DNA of 64,000 nt from Duncaniella dubosii (GTDB lineage: Bacteria > Bacteroidota > Bacteroidia > Bacteroidales > Muribaculaceae). The stretch covers positions 3,038,001 to 3,102,000 of the forward strand of contig NZ_CP039396.1 of the NCBI RefSeq assembly GCF_004803915.1, read 5' to 3'. Shown here piece by piece: positions 36,454 through 45,782 of the stretch. The notes under the pieces were generated by a model, which was given only the letters and a program-made list of their open reading frames with translations, did no database searches and was not told the origin of the DNA. Numbering within the stretch: the first letter of the stretch is position 1; every line of letters begins with the position of its first letter. The position numbers and the translations under genes are program-made.

Positions 36454-36661
36454 CGTATCTTATATAAAAAGGGCGAATTTATATATTTTTTTTTGGCAAA
36501 TTTAACAAATATCTCACAAATTACCTATAATTTTGCAGCTGCACAGCAACCGGAAGGATTATTCCCGGAGGCAATTGAGCAAAACATAGTCGTCATGTAA
36601 TATCTAAACATCCGACCATGTATCTTTGTTAATTTTATCTATCCTAACGGCCAAATAATTC

Positions 36662-37282
36662 ATGGACGAAATACTGAAATATTTTCCCGACCTCTCCTCC
36701 GAGCAGATTGAACGATTCAAAGCCCTCGGCCATCTATATCCCGAATGGAACGACAAAATCAATGTTATTTCACGAAAAGACATTGACAATCTCTACAGCC
36801 ACCACATACTTCACTCGCTTGCGATAGCCAAATTCGTAACTCCTGTCGACGGGACACAGATGATTGACCTTGGTACAGGCGGAGGCTTTCCCGGCATTCC
36901 TCTTGCAATATTCTGGCCCGGGTGCAAATTTCATCTCATAGACCGCATAGGAAAGAAAATAAAAGTAGCGGCAGCAATAGCCGACGCGCTTGGGCTTGAC
37001 AATGTGACTTTTCAGCACGGCGACATGGGCGAATGCAAACTGAAAGCCGACTATGTTATATCCCGCGCTGTAATGCAGCTCGACGAGCTCGTCAAAATCT
37101 CTGTCCGCAACATATCACAGCAAGGCCGCAACAAATTACCCAACGGCCTTATATGCCTAAAGGGCGGGGAACTGTCAAGCGAACTCGGGCGCGTAAAACG
37201 CCCGCTGATTGATGTACCCCTAAGTGATTATTTCACGGAAGAATATTTCAAAACCAAAGACTTAATTTATGTAAAGCTATGA
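36662..37282 (+). CDS. rsmG: 16S rRNA (guanine527-N7)-methyltransferase RsmG
   Basis: A 206-residue class I methyltransferase that makes m7G527 in 16S rRNA. The N-terminal helices (HLYPEWNDKINVISRKDIDNLYSHHILHSLAI) and the SAM loop MIDLGTGGGFPGIPLAI (about 74-90) are diagnostic, followed by LIDRIGKKI and VISRAVMQLDELV. Length fits. Its TGA overlaps the ATG of the following metallo-hydrolase by four bases, so the two are translationally coupled. Confidence 0.94.
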   Translation: MDEILKYFPDLSSEQIERFKALGHLYPEWNDKINVISRKDIDNLYSHHILHSLAIAKFVTPVDGTQMIDLGTGGGFPGIPLAIFWPGCKFHLIDRIGKKIKVAAAIADALGLDNVTFQHGDMGECKLKADYVISRAVMQLDELVKISVRNISQQGRNKLPNGLICLKGGELSSELGRVKRPLIDVPLSDYFTEEYFKTKDLIYVKL

Positions 37283-37920
37283 AAGTAAGCAGATTTGTAT
37301 TCAACATGTTCGGGGTAAATACCTATGTCGTATGGGATCCCGAATCCTTAGAGGCCGCCATCATTGATCCGGGAATGATTGATGAAAGAGAGCGCAATGC
37401 ACTCGACGGATTCATCGAAAGCAGAGGGCTTAAAGCCACACAACTCATCAACACGCATTCTCATCTTGATCATATTTTCGGCAATACATATATAAAAGAG
37501 AAATACGGGCTTGAAATCAAGGCCCATCCGGCCGATGCCTTTCTGGCAAATACGCTGCCGGAACAATCAGCCCTTTTCGGACTCCGAATGTCACTTACGC
37601 CACAAGGCATCGATGTAGAGCTTCATGACGGCGATACCCTATTCCTCGGGAAAGAGCGTATGGAAGTGCTCGGTGTTCCGGGGCATTCTCCGGGTGGAAT
37701 AGCCCTTTATTGCCCTGAGTCCAATTTCGTCATCACCGGCGACACTCTTTTCCCCGGATCTATGGGGCGGACAGATCTTCCAAAAGGAGATTATGCCACT
37801 CTTGCAGATGCAATCAGACGCAAATTGCTGACACTCCCGGACTCGACAGTAGTATTATCAGGCCACGGTGGAGAAACGACAATAGGCAACGAGAAAAAAT
37901 CGAATCCATTCCTAAAATAA
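37279..37920 (+). CDS. Metallo-beta-lactamase-fold hydrolase (glyoxalase II-like)
   Basis: A 213-residue hydrolase of the MBL-fold, GloB-like group. Metal ligands are seen in NTHSHLDHIFGN (HxHxDH, about residues 56-67), the third His in VPGHSPGG, Asp in FVITGDTLFPGSMGRTDLP and the last His in VLSGHGGETT. Members hydrolyse S-lactoylglutathione or other thioesters; since gut Bacteroidales often lack glutathione, the real substrate is uncertain. It overlaps the end of rsmG by four bases. Confidence 0.88.
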   Translation: MKVSRFVFNMFGVNTYVVWDPESLEAAIIDPGMIDERERNALDGFIESRGLKATQLINTHSHLDHIFGNTYIKEKYGLEIKAHPADAFLANTLPEQSALFGLRMSLTPQGIDVELHDGDTLFLGKERMEVLGVPGHSPGGIALYCPESNFVITGDTLFPGSMGRTDLPKGDYATLADAIRRKLLTLPDSTVVLSGHGGETTIGNEKKSNPFLK

Positions 37921-37931
37921 TTAAGGAAATT

Positions 37932-37963
37932 TTTCTTTAATTAAACAAAATCATTTATATTTG
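37932..37963 (+). promoter_or_regulatory. Probable promoter of the carboxyltransferase gene
   Basis: TATATTTG at 37956-37963 preceded at 20 bases by TTTC (37932-37935), a three-of-four match to the -33 box; start codon at 38047. Confidence 0.4.
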
Positions 37964-38046
37964 CGAACGAAACGACAGCCTGAAGGCCAACCTGACCATC
38001 CCGTCTGCCGACAAAATTCCACAATAACGTAAATTGTCACATTGCT

Positions 38047-39942
38047 ATGACACGACCAAAACTCAAAATCCGCGACCTTACGTTGCGCGACGGACAGCAG
38101 TCACTCTTTGCAACCAGAATGAATCAGGAGACTATCAACAAGCTTCTCCCCTTCTATGAAGATGCGAACTTCTACATCATGGAAGTCTGGGGCGGAGCTG
38201 TCCCCGACTCCGTGATGCGTTATCTTGACGAATCCCCGTGGAATCGCCTGCGCACCTTCTCAAAAGCAATGGATTCGAAGAGCGAGCATCCAAAGGCTCT
38301 TCTTTCAGCACTTTCGCGCGGCCGCAACCTGTTCGGCTACGTGCCTTATCCCGATTCGGTTCTCGAAGGATTTTACAAAGAGGCAATAGCCAACGGACTA
38401 AATGTGATGCGCATATTTGACGCACTAAACGACATAGACAATGTAAAGGAATCCATCAAGCTTATCAATCGCCTTGGAGGTATCGCAGATGGCGCAGTAT
38501 GCTATACTGTCGATCCAAAACAGGAAGCACCGGCAGAAGAAGGCGGTTTCTTCGGCAAACTCAAATCGATGTTCTCAGGGAAACCAGCGCCTGAAAAGAT
38601 TTTCACAGACGAATATTTCGTCGACAAGGCACGCCAGATGGAAGCCCTCGGCGCAAAGATAATAACCCTCAAAGACATGGCCGGTCTTGTCAACCCAAGC
38701 AGAGCCGCTTCAATCATATCGGCTCTCAAACGCGAAGTGAAAGTACCTGTGGACTTCCACACCCACTGCACCCCCGGCTATGGACTCGCATCCTCATTAA
38801 TGGCCATTATCAACGGTGTCGACATTCTTGACACAAACATCTGGTGGTTCGGCGGAGGTTCTGCCGCACCAGCCATAGAGCTGATATGGATTTTCTGCCA
38901 ACGCATGGGCGTAGAGGTTGAAGTCAATATGGAAGCCGTCGGACGCATACGCAATGAACTTCTTGACGCACGAAAGAACCTCGCACAATTCGATCTGCAC
39001 AAAGACGACATGCAGCGTCCGTTCGATCCGCTCAAGGATCAGCTGCCGCCAGAAATACTTGCCCTTTTCGACAGCGCAATTGATTTTGCAAAAGCAGGCG
39101 ACGAAATTGCCCTTCTGGACGCATGCCACAAAATTGAAGCCTATTTCGGATTCCCGAAGCCAAACGAGCTTGTCAAAACCGCAGAAGTCCCAGGTGGAAT
39201 GTACTCCAACATGGTGGCACAGCTCCGCGAGCTTAAAAGTGAAGATCTCCTTGAGGATGCAATGCGGCTCATTCCGATGGTACGCCGCGACGCAGGCTTG
39301 ATTCCTCTTGTAACACCGACAAGCCAGATTGTAGGAAATCAGGCTGTCCTTGTCGCACTTGACCGCAAAAACGGCAAGCCTGACTACACAAACAAGTCAA
39401 ACCAGTTCATTTCTCTTGTCAAAGGAGAATACGGACATACACCTGTAGCAATCGATCCTGCTTTCCGTGAAAAAATAACCGGCAGCCCTGAAGAATGCCC
39501 TTATGATGTCAGCAAATACTCCAAGCCAGAAAATCCCACTCTTCCCGAGCTTGGCGGCAAACAACTTGCTTCAAACAAAGAAGAATATCTGTTGCTTGAA
39601 CTTCTTCCTGCTGTAGCAAAGGGCTTCCTACGTCGTCGCCGCGAGGAGGAATTCAAGGCCGAAGAAGCGACAAAAGCTCCTGTAGAAATCAAAGAAGAGA
39701 CTATCGTCGAGTCAGATCCAATCACAGGCCCTGTCATTTCCGCTCCGATGTGTGGACGCATAGTTGACATAAAGGTTAAACCGGGACAAAAGGTCAAAAA
39801 GGGCGACACGGTGCTTGTTTACGAAGCCATGAAAATGGAAAATGACATCGAATCAGATATTGAAGGCATCGTGAAACGTGTGCTTGTCAATCTTGACGAA
39901 CAAGTCGGCAATGATGTTCCACTGATAGAATTTGAAGACTAA
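38047..39942 (+). CDS. Biotin-dependent carboxyltransferase (pyruvate carboxylase subunit B / oxaloacetate decarboxylase alpha)
   Basis: A 631-residue protein in three parts: a carboxyltransferase TIM barrel (LRDGQQSLFATRM near residue 14, metal-binding VDFHTHCTPGYGL near 240, IWWFGGGSAAPAIE), a conserved PYC/OADA domain (PGGMYSNMVAQL, MVRRDAGLIPLVTPTSQIVGNQAV), and a C-terminal biotinyl domain with the biotin Lys in VYEAMKMEND. A short Pro/Lys-rich insert lies at about 160-185. It moves carboxyl between biotin and pyruvate/oxaloacetate. No biotin carboxylase or membrane beta/gamma decarboxylase subunit is nearby, so whether it works as anaplerotic carboxylase or decarboxylase cannot be settled here. 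Confidence 0.9.
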   Translation: MTRPKLKIRDLTLRDGQQSLFATRMNQETINKLLPFYEDANFYIMEVWGGAVPDSVMRYLDESPWNRLRTFSKAMDSKSEHPKALLSALSRGRNLFGYVPYPDSVLEGFYKEAIANGLNVMRIFDALNDIDNVKESIKLINRLGGIADGAVCYTVDPKQEAPAEEGGFFGKLKSMFSGKPAPEKIFTDEYFVDKARQMEALGAKIITLKDMAGLVNPSRAASIISALKREVKVPVDFHTHCTPGYGLASSLMAIINGVDILDTNIWWFGGGSAAPAIELIWIFCQRMGVEVEVNMEAVGRIRNELLDARKNLAQFDLHKDDMQRPFDPLKDQLPPEILALFDSAIDFAKAGDEIALLDACHKIEAYFGFPKPNELVKTAEVPGGMYSNMVAQLRELKSEDLLEDAMRLIPMVRRDAGLIPLVTPTSQIVGNQAVLVALDRKNGKPDYTNKSNQFISLVKGEYGHTPVAIDPAFREKITGSPEECPYDVSKYSKPENPTLPELGGKQLASNKEEYLLLELLPAVAKGFLRRRREEEFKAEEATKAPVEIKEETIVESDPITGPVISAPMCGRIVDIKVKPGQKVKKGDTVLVYEAMKMENDIESDIEGIVKRVLVNLDEQVGNDVPLIEFED

Positions 39943-39979
39943 CCGACCGTCAGTCAAACGACATATTGAACTAATCTCG

Positions 39980-40013
39980 CCCGTATGCGTGACATTTCCG
40001 CCACGCATACGGG
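39980..40013 (+). terminator. Terminator after the carboxyltransferase gene
   Basis: Perfect 12-bp stem, CCCGTATGCGTG at 39980-39991 with its complement at 40002-40013, 10-base loop, followed later by a T-rich stretch. Confidence 0.6.
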
Positions 40014-40062
40014 TGAATGTTGTAATTATTTTTTAACTATCACTATTAATTATTTTTATTTT

Positions 40063-40671
40063 ATGAAAACAATCAAAGCATTGATGCTTACACTCCTGAT
40101 GATTGTCGGAGCGTCAACACTCCCCGCTCACGCTCAGTTTAAATTCGGACCGAAAGTCGGTCTTACAGTAAATGACATGCACTTTAACAAAAGCGTTGTT
40201 GACGCAGACAATCAAACAGGATGGACTGCAGGTGTCATGGGCGAATTCACAGTGCCTGTAGTCGGCATCGCAGCCGATATCTCGGCAATGTATGTCCGCC
40301 GCAACACAAAATTCCTCCGAGAAAACGAGCTTTCAAAAGACAACCGCGACTATATCGAGATTCCCTTGAATCTCAAATATAAATTTTCGCTTCCTATCGT
40401 GAGCAAGGTGCTAATACCCTATCTCGGTGTCGGTCCGAGCGTATCGTTCCTCACAAGCCGCCGCAACATTTCTGAAGCCTATAAGAATAAGTCTGTCGAC
40501 TGGGCTCTGAACTTTGGCTTCGGTGTGCAGCTCTTAAGCCATATCGATCTTAATGCCCGCTATGGACTTGGCCTGACAAAAGCTGTGAAAACTTTTTCAG
40601 ACTTAGAGAATAATGCCGGAATCGAGGGCAAGAACCGTTATTGGACCATCTCTCTCGCATATCTTTTCTGA
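40063..40671 (+). CDS. Outer membrane beta-barrel protein (PorT-like fold)
   Basis: A 202-residue exported protein. Residues 1-25 are a signal peptide (MKTIKALMLTLLMIVGASTLPAHA cut before QFKFGPK). The rest is a small beta barrel of the outer membrane family typical of Bacteroidota: GPKVGLTVNDM, GWTAGVMGEFTVPV, IEIPLNLKYKF, LIPYLGVGPSVSFL and a last strand ending in aromatic Phe (WTISLAYLF). Despite the family name it is not necessarily the T9SS component PorT. I start at the ATG at 40063 because the signal peptide begins there; the frame is open further upstream through the preceding terminator. Confidence 0.85.
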   Translation: MKTIKALMLTLLMIVGASTLPAHAQFKFGPKVGLTVNDMHFNKSVVDADNQTGWTAGVMGEFTVPVVGIAADISAMYVRRNTKFLRENELSKDNRDYIEIPLNLKYKFSLPIVSKVLIPYLGVGPSVSFLTSRRNISEAYKNKSVDWALNFGFGVQLLSHIDLNARYGLGLTKAVKTFSDLENNAGIEGKNRYWTISLAYLF

Positions 40672-40689
40672 TAACCCGAACATATCAAT

Positions 40690-40738
40690 AAAAAATATCG
40701 GAGTCAGCCGATTGAATCGGCTGACTCCGATATTTTTT
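40690..40738 (+). terminator. Strong terminator after the barrel protein gene
   Basis: A perfect 23-bp stem (40690-40712 with 40716-40738), loop of three bases, A-run before and T-run after, so it can work on both strands. Confidence 0.85.
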
Positions 40739-40843
40739 ATACTAAAGACAGACATCAATCAGCAAATAATAAAATCATATAAACGAGACTATTCGCCGCG
40801 TCATCAATCTATCGGCATAATATGAATAACTATTAACCAATCA

Positions 40844-40869
40844 AGCCCGACAGAAATTCTGCCGGGCTA
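40844..40869 (-). terminator. Hairpin downstream of rpmH
   Basis: AGCCCGACAGAA at 40844-40855 pairs with TTCTGCCGGGCT at 40857-40868 with one mismatch. It lies 30 bases past the rpmH stop on the minus strand and probably ends that short transcript. Confidence 0.5.
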
Positions 40870-40897
40870 AAAATCTTTCGATTTAAGAAAGAGATAA

Positions 40898-41053
40898 TTA
40901 CTTACCTGCGATTGAATCTGAAACGGTCAGACGAGCGCGGCCTTTAGCGCGACGACGAGCGAGGACCTTACGACCATCGGGGGTAGACATACGTGCACGG
41001 AATCCGTGCTTGTTAACTCTCTTTCTGTTAGAAGGTTGAAATGTTCTTTTCAT
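40898..41053 (-). CDS. rpmH: 50S ribosomal protein L34
   Basis: A 51-residue very basic protein, [18 protein letters not shown] then [20 protein letters not shown], the unmistakable L34 sequence, with a short C-terminal tail ([13 protein letters not shown]). L34 is part of the large ribosomal subunit. In many bacteria rpmH is beside rnpA and dnaA; here it is alone between a barrel protein gene and a flavodoxin gene. Confidence 0.96.
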   Translation of the reverse strand: MKRTFQPSNRKRVNKHGFRARMSTPDGRKVLARRRAKGRARLTVSDSIAGK

Positions 41054-41096
41054 TGCCGTATATGTTTATTTTTTCGTTATTCCACATTTTGAGGTG

Positions 41097-41128
41097 CAAA
41101 TTTATGAATTAATTTTTATACGGTCAAA
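41097..41128 (-). promoter_or_regulatory. rpmH promoter
   Basis: On the minus strand TTTG (41128-41125), 20-base spacer, TAAATTTG (41104-41097); the rpmH start codon is 44 bases downstream. Confidence 0.65.
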
Positions 41129-41156
41129 TATTTTTCACATTTTATAACACAATTCT

Positions 41157-41660
41157 TTAAACAATTTCCTCTTTTATGACATCGCACCATTTTTTTACAC
41201 GGTCGGACGTCATTTCCGGATGATTCACATTATCTATGCAAAGTCCGACTATCAGACCATGCACATTACTGTCAGAATGCTGATAATTATAACCATCATT
41301 GTTAAATGGAGCGATAAACATAGCATGCGTGTCATGCAGCCGATGATAAATCTCCCCTACCGAATTACAGAACGTGTCTGACATCGACTCGTCACCGCAA
41401 CCGAATATTGCGACTTCTTTGTTTTCGAGATCCAACGCCTGCAACCCGTCAATAAATGTAGCCATGTCTTCCTGAAGGTCACCGGCTCCCCATGTGCTCG
41501 CACCAAGAATCACCATGTCATAGCCAGCGACAGACGATGGAGAGACCGATGCAACGTCATGGACATCCTCTGGCTTTACATCCAGACACTTCGCTATTTC
41601 CTGAGCGACTTCAAGAGTTGTTCCGGTGGTGGAACCATAGAATATGCCTATTTTTTTCAT
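41157..41660 (-). CDS. fldA: Flavodoxin
   Basis: A 167-residue long-chain flavodoxin, a small FMN electron carrier that can replace ferredoxin. The phosphate loop is GIFYGSTTGTTLEVAQEIA (about 4-22); the FMN-flanking loops are GASTWGAGDLQEDM (Trp near 57) and FGCGDESMSDTFCNSVGEIY. The long-chain insertion DGYNYQHSDSNV is present. Single-gene transcript on the minus strand; the physiological partner (for example pyruvate:ferredoxin oxidoreductase) is not in this window. Confidence 0.93.
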   Translation of the reverse strand: MKKIGIFYGSTTGTTLEVAQEIAKCLDVKPEDVHDVASVSPSSVAGYDMVILGASTWGAGDLQEDMATFIDGLQALDLENKEVAIFGCGDESMSDTFCNSVGEIYHRLHDTHAMFIAPFNNDGYNYQHSDSNVHGLIVGLCIDNVNHPEMTSDRVKKWCDVIKEEIV

Positions 41661-41786
41661 ACAGATATCAAGTAGATTTAATTAAGTTGTTATTTCAATG
41701 AATATGAATTGGATTGTCTATGATTTCTCATATGTTTGTATAAGATTAACATTTGTCATCAATTTAGGTTCGTTCATATAAACTGA

Positions 41787-41818
41787 TTTGTATTTTTGCT
41801 CAAAATTCATTACTTTTG
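41787..41818 (+). promoter_or_regulatory. Promoter of the rhamnogalacturonan lyase gene
   Basis: TTTG at 41787-41790, 20-base spacer, TACTTTTG at 41811-41818; the start codon at 41958 implies a leader of about 130 bases. The rest of the 41661-41957 gap holds nothing else I can identify. Confidence 0.6.
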
Positions 41819-41957
41819 TAACATAATACCATCACGTTTTATGCATAAAATACCGCATGAAATACAACAAGTCAGTCACTACCAGTCGTGATTGGACACG
41901 AAGATTCCGATACAAACAGTTCAACTATAAATCAACCAATTCCACTTTAAATTTAGC

Positions 41958-44900
41958 ATGAAAAAAACTTTTATTTCTTGCATGGCCTTACTGGGATCGC
42001 TGACATTATCAGCCCAGTACTCCCATCAGATTCAAGCTGAGAAACTTGACAGAGGAGTAGTAGCCGTCAAGACTGATGGAGGTGTTTTCGTTTCATGGCG
42101 TTCCCTCGTTAGCGACGACAAAGACATGACATTCGATGTTTATCGCGACGGAGTGAAGATCAACGATGCCCCAATAAAGAACAAAACCAACATCACCGAT
42201 GCAGAAGGGACAGCGGCATCAAAATATACAATAAAGTCGCTGCTCAACGATCAGATTTCGGAAACTTCATCGGAAATTACCGTATGGGAAACCCCATATC
42301 GCAAAGTGCATCTAAACCGGCCGGAAGGTGGGAAATCGCCTGCTGGCGGAACTCACGAACAACGCGATTACACATACACACCAGACGACGTATCGGTCGG
42401 TGATGTGGATGGCGATGGCGAATGGGAACTTATTGTCAAATGGCATCCGACAAATGCAGCAGACAATTCCTTCTACCGTTATACAGGCAATACCATAATC
42501 GATTGCTACAAACTTGACGGCACGCAATTATGGCGAATTGACCTTGGTCAGAACATCCGTTCAGGCAACCATTATACCCAATTCATGGTCTATGACTTCG
42601 ACGGAGACGGATGCGCGGAAATGATTTGCAAAACCGCTCCCGGCACAATCGACGGCAAAGGCACAGCCGTGCTTATGGGAGAAGACAAGGCCGATGCAGA
42701 TTATCGAAATTCGACAGGCCACATTCTCACAGGCCCTGAATACCTGACTGTATTTTCCGGAAAGACGGGCGAAGCAATACACACCATCGCATACAACCCG
42801 CCTCGTAATATACATCCATTTGACAAAACGACAAACGGCTGGGGCGATTCATACGGCGGCCGTTCAGAGCGCTATCTTGCAGGTGTAGCCTATCTTGACG
42901 GGAAGAAACCAAGCGCGGTTTTCTGTCGTGGATACTACACTCATGCATATCTGTGGGCTGTCGATTTCGATGGCAAGGAACTCAAGGAACGATGGCTCCA
43001 TGCGTCAACCGAGAAAGGCAAAGGCGCATACGGTGAAGGCGCTCACTCTCTGACAATCGGCGACGTTGACGGCGACGGCTTTGATGAAATAGTCTACGGA
43101 GCTGCATGTGTCGATCATGACGGATCGCTCCTCTATCGGACTGGAGCCGGTCACGGCGATGCGCTTCATCTCACCCACATGCTTCCTGACCGTGAAGGAC
43201 TGCAAGTATTCATGCCGCACGAAGAGACCTCAAGCAGCTATAAATATGATACGGAGCTACGCGATGCGAAGACTGGTGAGATATTGTTCTTCGAGCCACA
43301 GTCAGGCAAAGATATCGGACGTGGGCTTGCGGCAAACATTTCGTCAAAATATCGCGGCTACGAGTACTGGTCTTCTACAAACAAGGTGTTCAGCAACGGA
43401 CAAGAACTTTCGGCAAAACGTCCGTCGGTAAACTTCCGCGTTTATTGGGACGGAGATCTTCTCGATGAGCTTCTCGACGGAACAACAGTCAGCAAGCCGA
43501 ACGATGCAATCACAAAAATAAACACCCTTGTCAACTTCAGCCAGTATTCCAACGCTGCATCATGCAACTCGACCAAGGCGACTCCTAACCTTCAGGCAGA
43601 CCTTTTCGGTGACTGGCGCGAGGAAATAATACTCCACGACAGCTCTACCGAGTCCGACCTGCTGATATTCACCACTACTATTCCGACAGACTACAAAGTC
43701 CCGACTCTTATGCAGGACCGCCAATATAGAGTGGCAGTAGCATGGCAAAACGTGGCATACAACCAGCCTCCCCACCTCAGCTACAACCTTGAAGAAGCAT
43801 TCAACACTCATGGAGCTCTTTCAATCATATCAGGCTCGCTAAGTCAGGTCATCTATGCCGGTGACCCTATCCAGCCTATCCAGTTCAAGGTTGTACGTGC
43901 AACAGGAGTGGAAATCAAGGGACTGCCCGAAGGTTTAGGCTACGACTTCGATCCGGCCACCTTAACCGGCACAATAAGCGGAACTCCTACGGCCGTGGGC
44001 GAGTATTCTTTCACCATCTCCACCACAGGTGCAGCAGAGGATACTAACGCAACTCTTGAAGGCTCAATCAATGTGCGCCAGAACACGTCGATTGAACTTG
44101 TCGCCTATTATCCTTTCGATAAAATCGGAGAAACAACACCTAACCTTATCGGAGGAGAAGCGATATTTAACGGCAAAACCGGCGAAGCTGCAGAAGGAAA
44201 GAAAGGAAGCGCACTCAGCCTGGATGGATCTAACAGATATGTACAAGATGATTACGAACTTATCGATTTCGGAGACAAGTCGTTCACCATTGAGCTTTGG
44301 ATGAACTCTACGTCCGACAAGAACTGCTATCTCCTTAATAAAGGCGTAATCTCCCCGTCAAACGGTTCCGGCAACTGGTATGGCATTGAATACAAAGACA
44401 ACAAAGGCACTAAGGAACTCCGTTTTGCCATTGACGACAATGTGACCAAGAAACAGATTGAAGTCACCGGAGCAGAGAAATATTTCGACGGACAGTGGCA
44501 TCACATCGTCGTGTCGCGCGATGTTGTCGCAAAACACCTGTTCATGTATGTCGACGGTGAACTTGTTGCCGAAGGTGACGACCCGACCACAAGCATTTCC
44601 TCTCCCGGCGAACCTCTCGTCATCGGAGACGTGACTGCTTTCGACAATTCATACATCGGTCTTATTGACGAGCTCTCAATATACCGTGGAGTAATGAGCG
44701 CCAGCAAGGTCAAGGAACACAACGAAGCCACAGGCGAAGAATACATTGCATATTTCCCGATGGATGAAATCGGAGAGACGACTCCAAATCTTGCGTATGG
44801 CGAAGCAACCGTCAACAGCGGATCGGCTATTTCAGTCGATGGACTAAAAGCAGGCGCAATCCAGTTTGACAATAGCTATTACCTGACACAGCCGATATAT

Positions 44901-45581
44901 GATGCAATAAATGTCGGTGAGAACGATTTCTCAATCGAAATGTGGGCTCGCTCTACAGATGAAGACGGCTATCTCCTCTGTATTGGCACACACAACACCA
45001 CGAATGTTCCCGGAGGGACAGGTAACTGGATCGGGCTCGAACGCAAGAACGGATATCTTTGCTTCTCGATTGACGACAATAACAAAAAAACAGACTGCAA
45101 GCTTGAGGACGCATCGGAAATTTTCGATGGCAAATGGCATCATATCGCATGTGTGCGCAGTGTGGCCGACAAGACCATGAAGCTTTATGTTGACGGCAAG
45201 GAGATTGCAAGCGCCAACAGTGTGGCAACCGGCGCAATAAAATTCTCCGAGACAGAACTGTTGTTTATCGGAGGTGACGACGAATCAGGCAACCGTACAT
45301 TTGCCGGAGACATTGATGAGCTCATCATCTATCCGAAGGCGCTTTCGGCAGCCGATGTAGAAGCACACTACATGCTCCTCCGCCTTTCTGAAATTGAAGA
45401 TATAATCTCTGAATCGGCCAATGCCCGCTATACGGTCGTTGATGCGTTCAGCGGACGTATCATCCGTACAGCAGTAGGTGTCGACCGTGAAGATATTATC
45501 GATAACCTCCGGCAGGGAATCTATATCCTCGTTGTGGAAGACGGCACTACTGTGCGCAACTACAAGTTTATTAAACGTTAA
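41958..45581 (+). CDS. Secreted rhamnogalacturonan lyase (PL11-like) with two LamG domains and T9SS-type tail
   Basis: A 1207-residue exported protein. Residues 1-19 are a signal peptide (MKKTFISCMALLGSLTLSA). Residues about 20-640 match the PL11 rhamnogalacturonan lyase fold, with Ca-binding-like repeats DVDGDGEWE, DFDGDGCAE and DVDGDGFDE, and the blocks GGRSERYLAGVAYLDG and FCRGYYTHAYLWAVD. Then come a putative-Ig-like module (GLPEGLGYDFDPATLTGTISG, about 640-700) and two tandem LamG/concanavalin-like domains (YYPFDKIGETTPNL from about 715, YFPMDEIGETTPNL from about 930). The end (GRIIRTAVGV...GIYILVVEDGTTVRNYKFIKR) looks like a type A T9SS sorting domain, fitting secretion through SprA. 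It would cleave pectin rhamnogalacturonan I. No SusC/SusD pair is next to it. Confidence 0.87.
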   Translation: MKKTFISCMALLGSLTLSAQYSHQIQAEKLDRGVVAVKTDGGVFVSWRSLVSDDKDMTFDVYRDGVKINDAPIKNKTNITDAEGTAASKYTIKSLLNDQISETSSEITVWETPYRKVHLNRPEGGKSPAGGTHEQRDYTYTPDDVSVGDVDGDGEWELIVKWHPTNAADNSFYRYTGNTIIDCYKLDGTQLWRIDLGQNIRSGNHYTQFMVYDFDGDGCAEMICKTAPGTIDGKGTAVLMGEDKADADYRNSTGHILTGPEYLTVFSGKTGEAIHTIAYNPPRNIHPFDKTTNGWGDSYGGRSERYLAGVAYLDGKKPSAVFCRGYYTHAYLWAVDFDGKELKERWLHASTEKGKGAYGEGAHSLTIGDVDGDGFDEIVYGAACVDHDGSLLYRTGAGHGDALHLTHMLPDREGLQVFMPHEETSSSYKYDTELRDAKTGEILFFEPQSGKDIGRGLAANISSKYRGYEYWSSTNKVFSNGQELSAKRPSVNFRVYWDGDLLDELLDGTTVSKPNDAITKINTLVNFSQYSNAASCNSTKATPNLQADLFGDWREEIILHDSSTESDLLIFTTTIPTDYKVPTLMQDRQYRVAVAWQNVAYNQPPHLSYNLEEAFNTHGALSIISGSLSQVIYAGDPIQPIQFKVVRATGVEIKGLPEGLGYDFDPATLTGTISGTPTAVGEYSFTISTTGAAEDTNATLEGSINVRQNTSIELVAYYPFDKIGETTPNLIGGEAIFNGKTGEAAEGKKGSALSLDGSNRYVQDDYELIDFGDKSFTIELWMNSTSDKNCYLLNKGVISPSNGSGNWYGIEYKDNKGTKELRFAIDDNVTKKQIEVTGAEKYFDGQWHHIVVSRDVVAKHLFMYVDGELVAEGDDPTTSISSPGEPLVIGDVTAFDNSYIGLIDELSIYRGVMSASKVKEHNEATGEEYIAYFPMDEIGETTPNLAYGEATVNSGSAISVDGLKAGAIQFDNSYYLTQPIYDAINVGENDFSIEMWARSTDEDGYLLCIGTHNTTNVPGGTGNWIGLERKNGYLCFSIDDNNKKTDCKLEDASEIFDGKWHHIACVRSVADKTMKLYVDGKEIASANSVATGAIKFSETELLFIGGDDESGNRTFAGDIDELIIYPKALSAADVEAHYMLLRLSEIEDIISESANARYTVVDAFSGRIIRTAVGVDREDIIDNLRQGIYILVVEDGTTVRNYKFIKR

Positions 45582-45601
45582 ATCACACACTGATTAATCC
45601 T

Positions 45602-45641
45602 AAAAAGCCCGCATCCTGTTTTTCAGGGTGCGGGCTTTTTT
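45602..45641 (+). terminator. Rho-independent terminator of the lyase gene
   Basis: A 17-bp stem (45602-45618 with 45624-45640, one G-U pair), GC-rich core AAGCCCGCA, 5-base loop and a T-run at its end; a textbook intrinsic terminator. Confidence 0.88.
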
Positions 45642-45782
45642 GAATGAAGAAAGTTTGTTCATTGAAATCACCGAAGTGTTATTTTTAAGTGACGATTTTT
45701 GCACTGAGATTTTTTTTCTGAAATAAAAATTGTAATTTTGTTTTCCATTTTTCATCTGAAAAGGCACACTTCATTTACAGCT

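Noticed and set aside
36530..36600. Possible riboswitch or small RNA in the leader upstream of rsmG (CAACCGGAAGGATTATTCCC)
   Set aside because: Only a short weak hairpin can be drawn, and it matches no riboswitch class I know.
40690..41160. Possible replication origin near rpmH
   Set aside because: rpmH is near dnaA/oriC in some phyla, but no dnaA, rnpA or DnaA-box cluster is present here.
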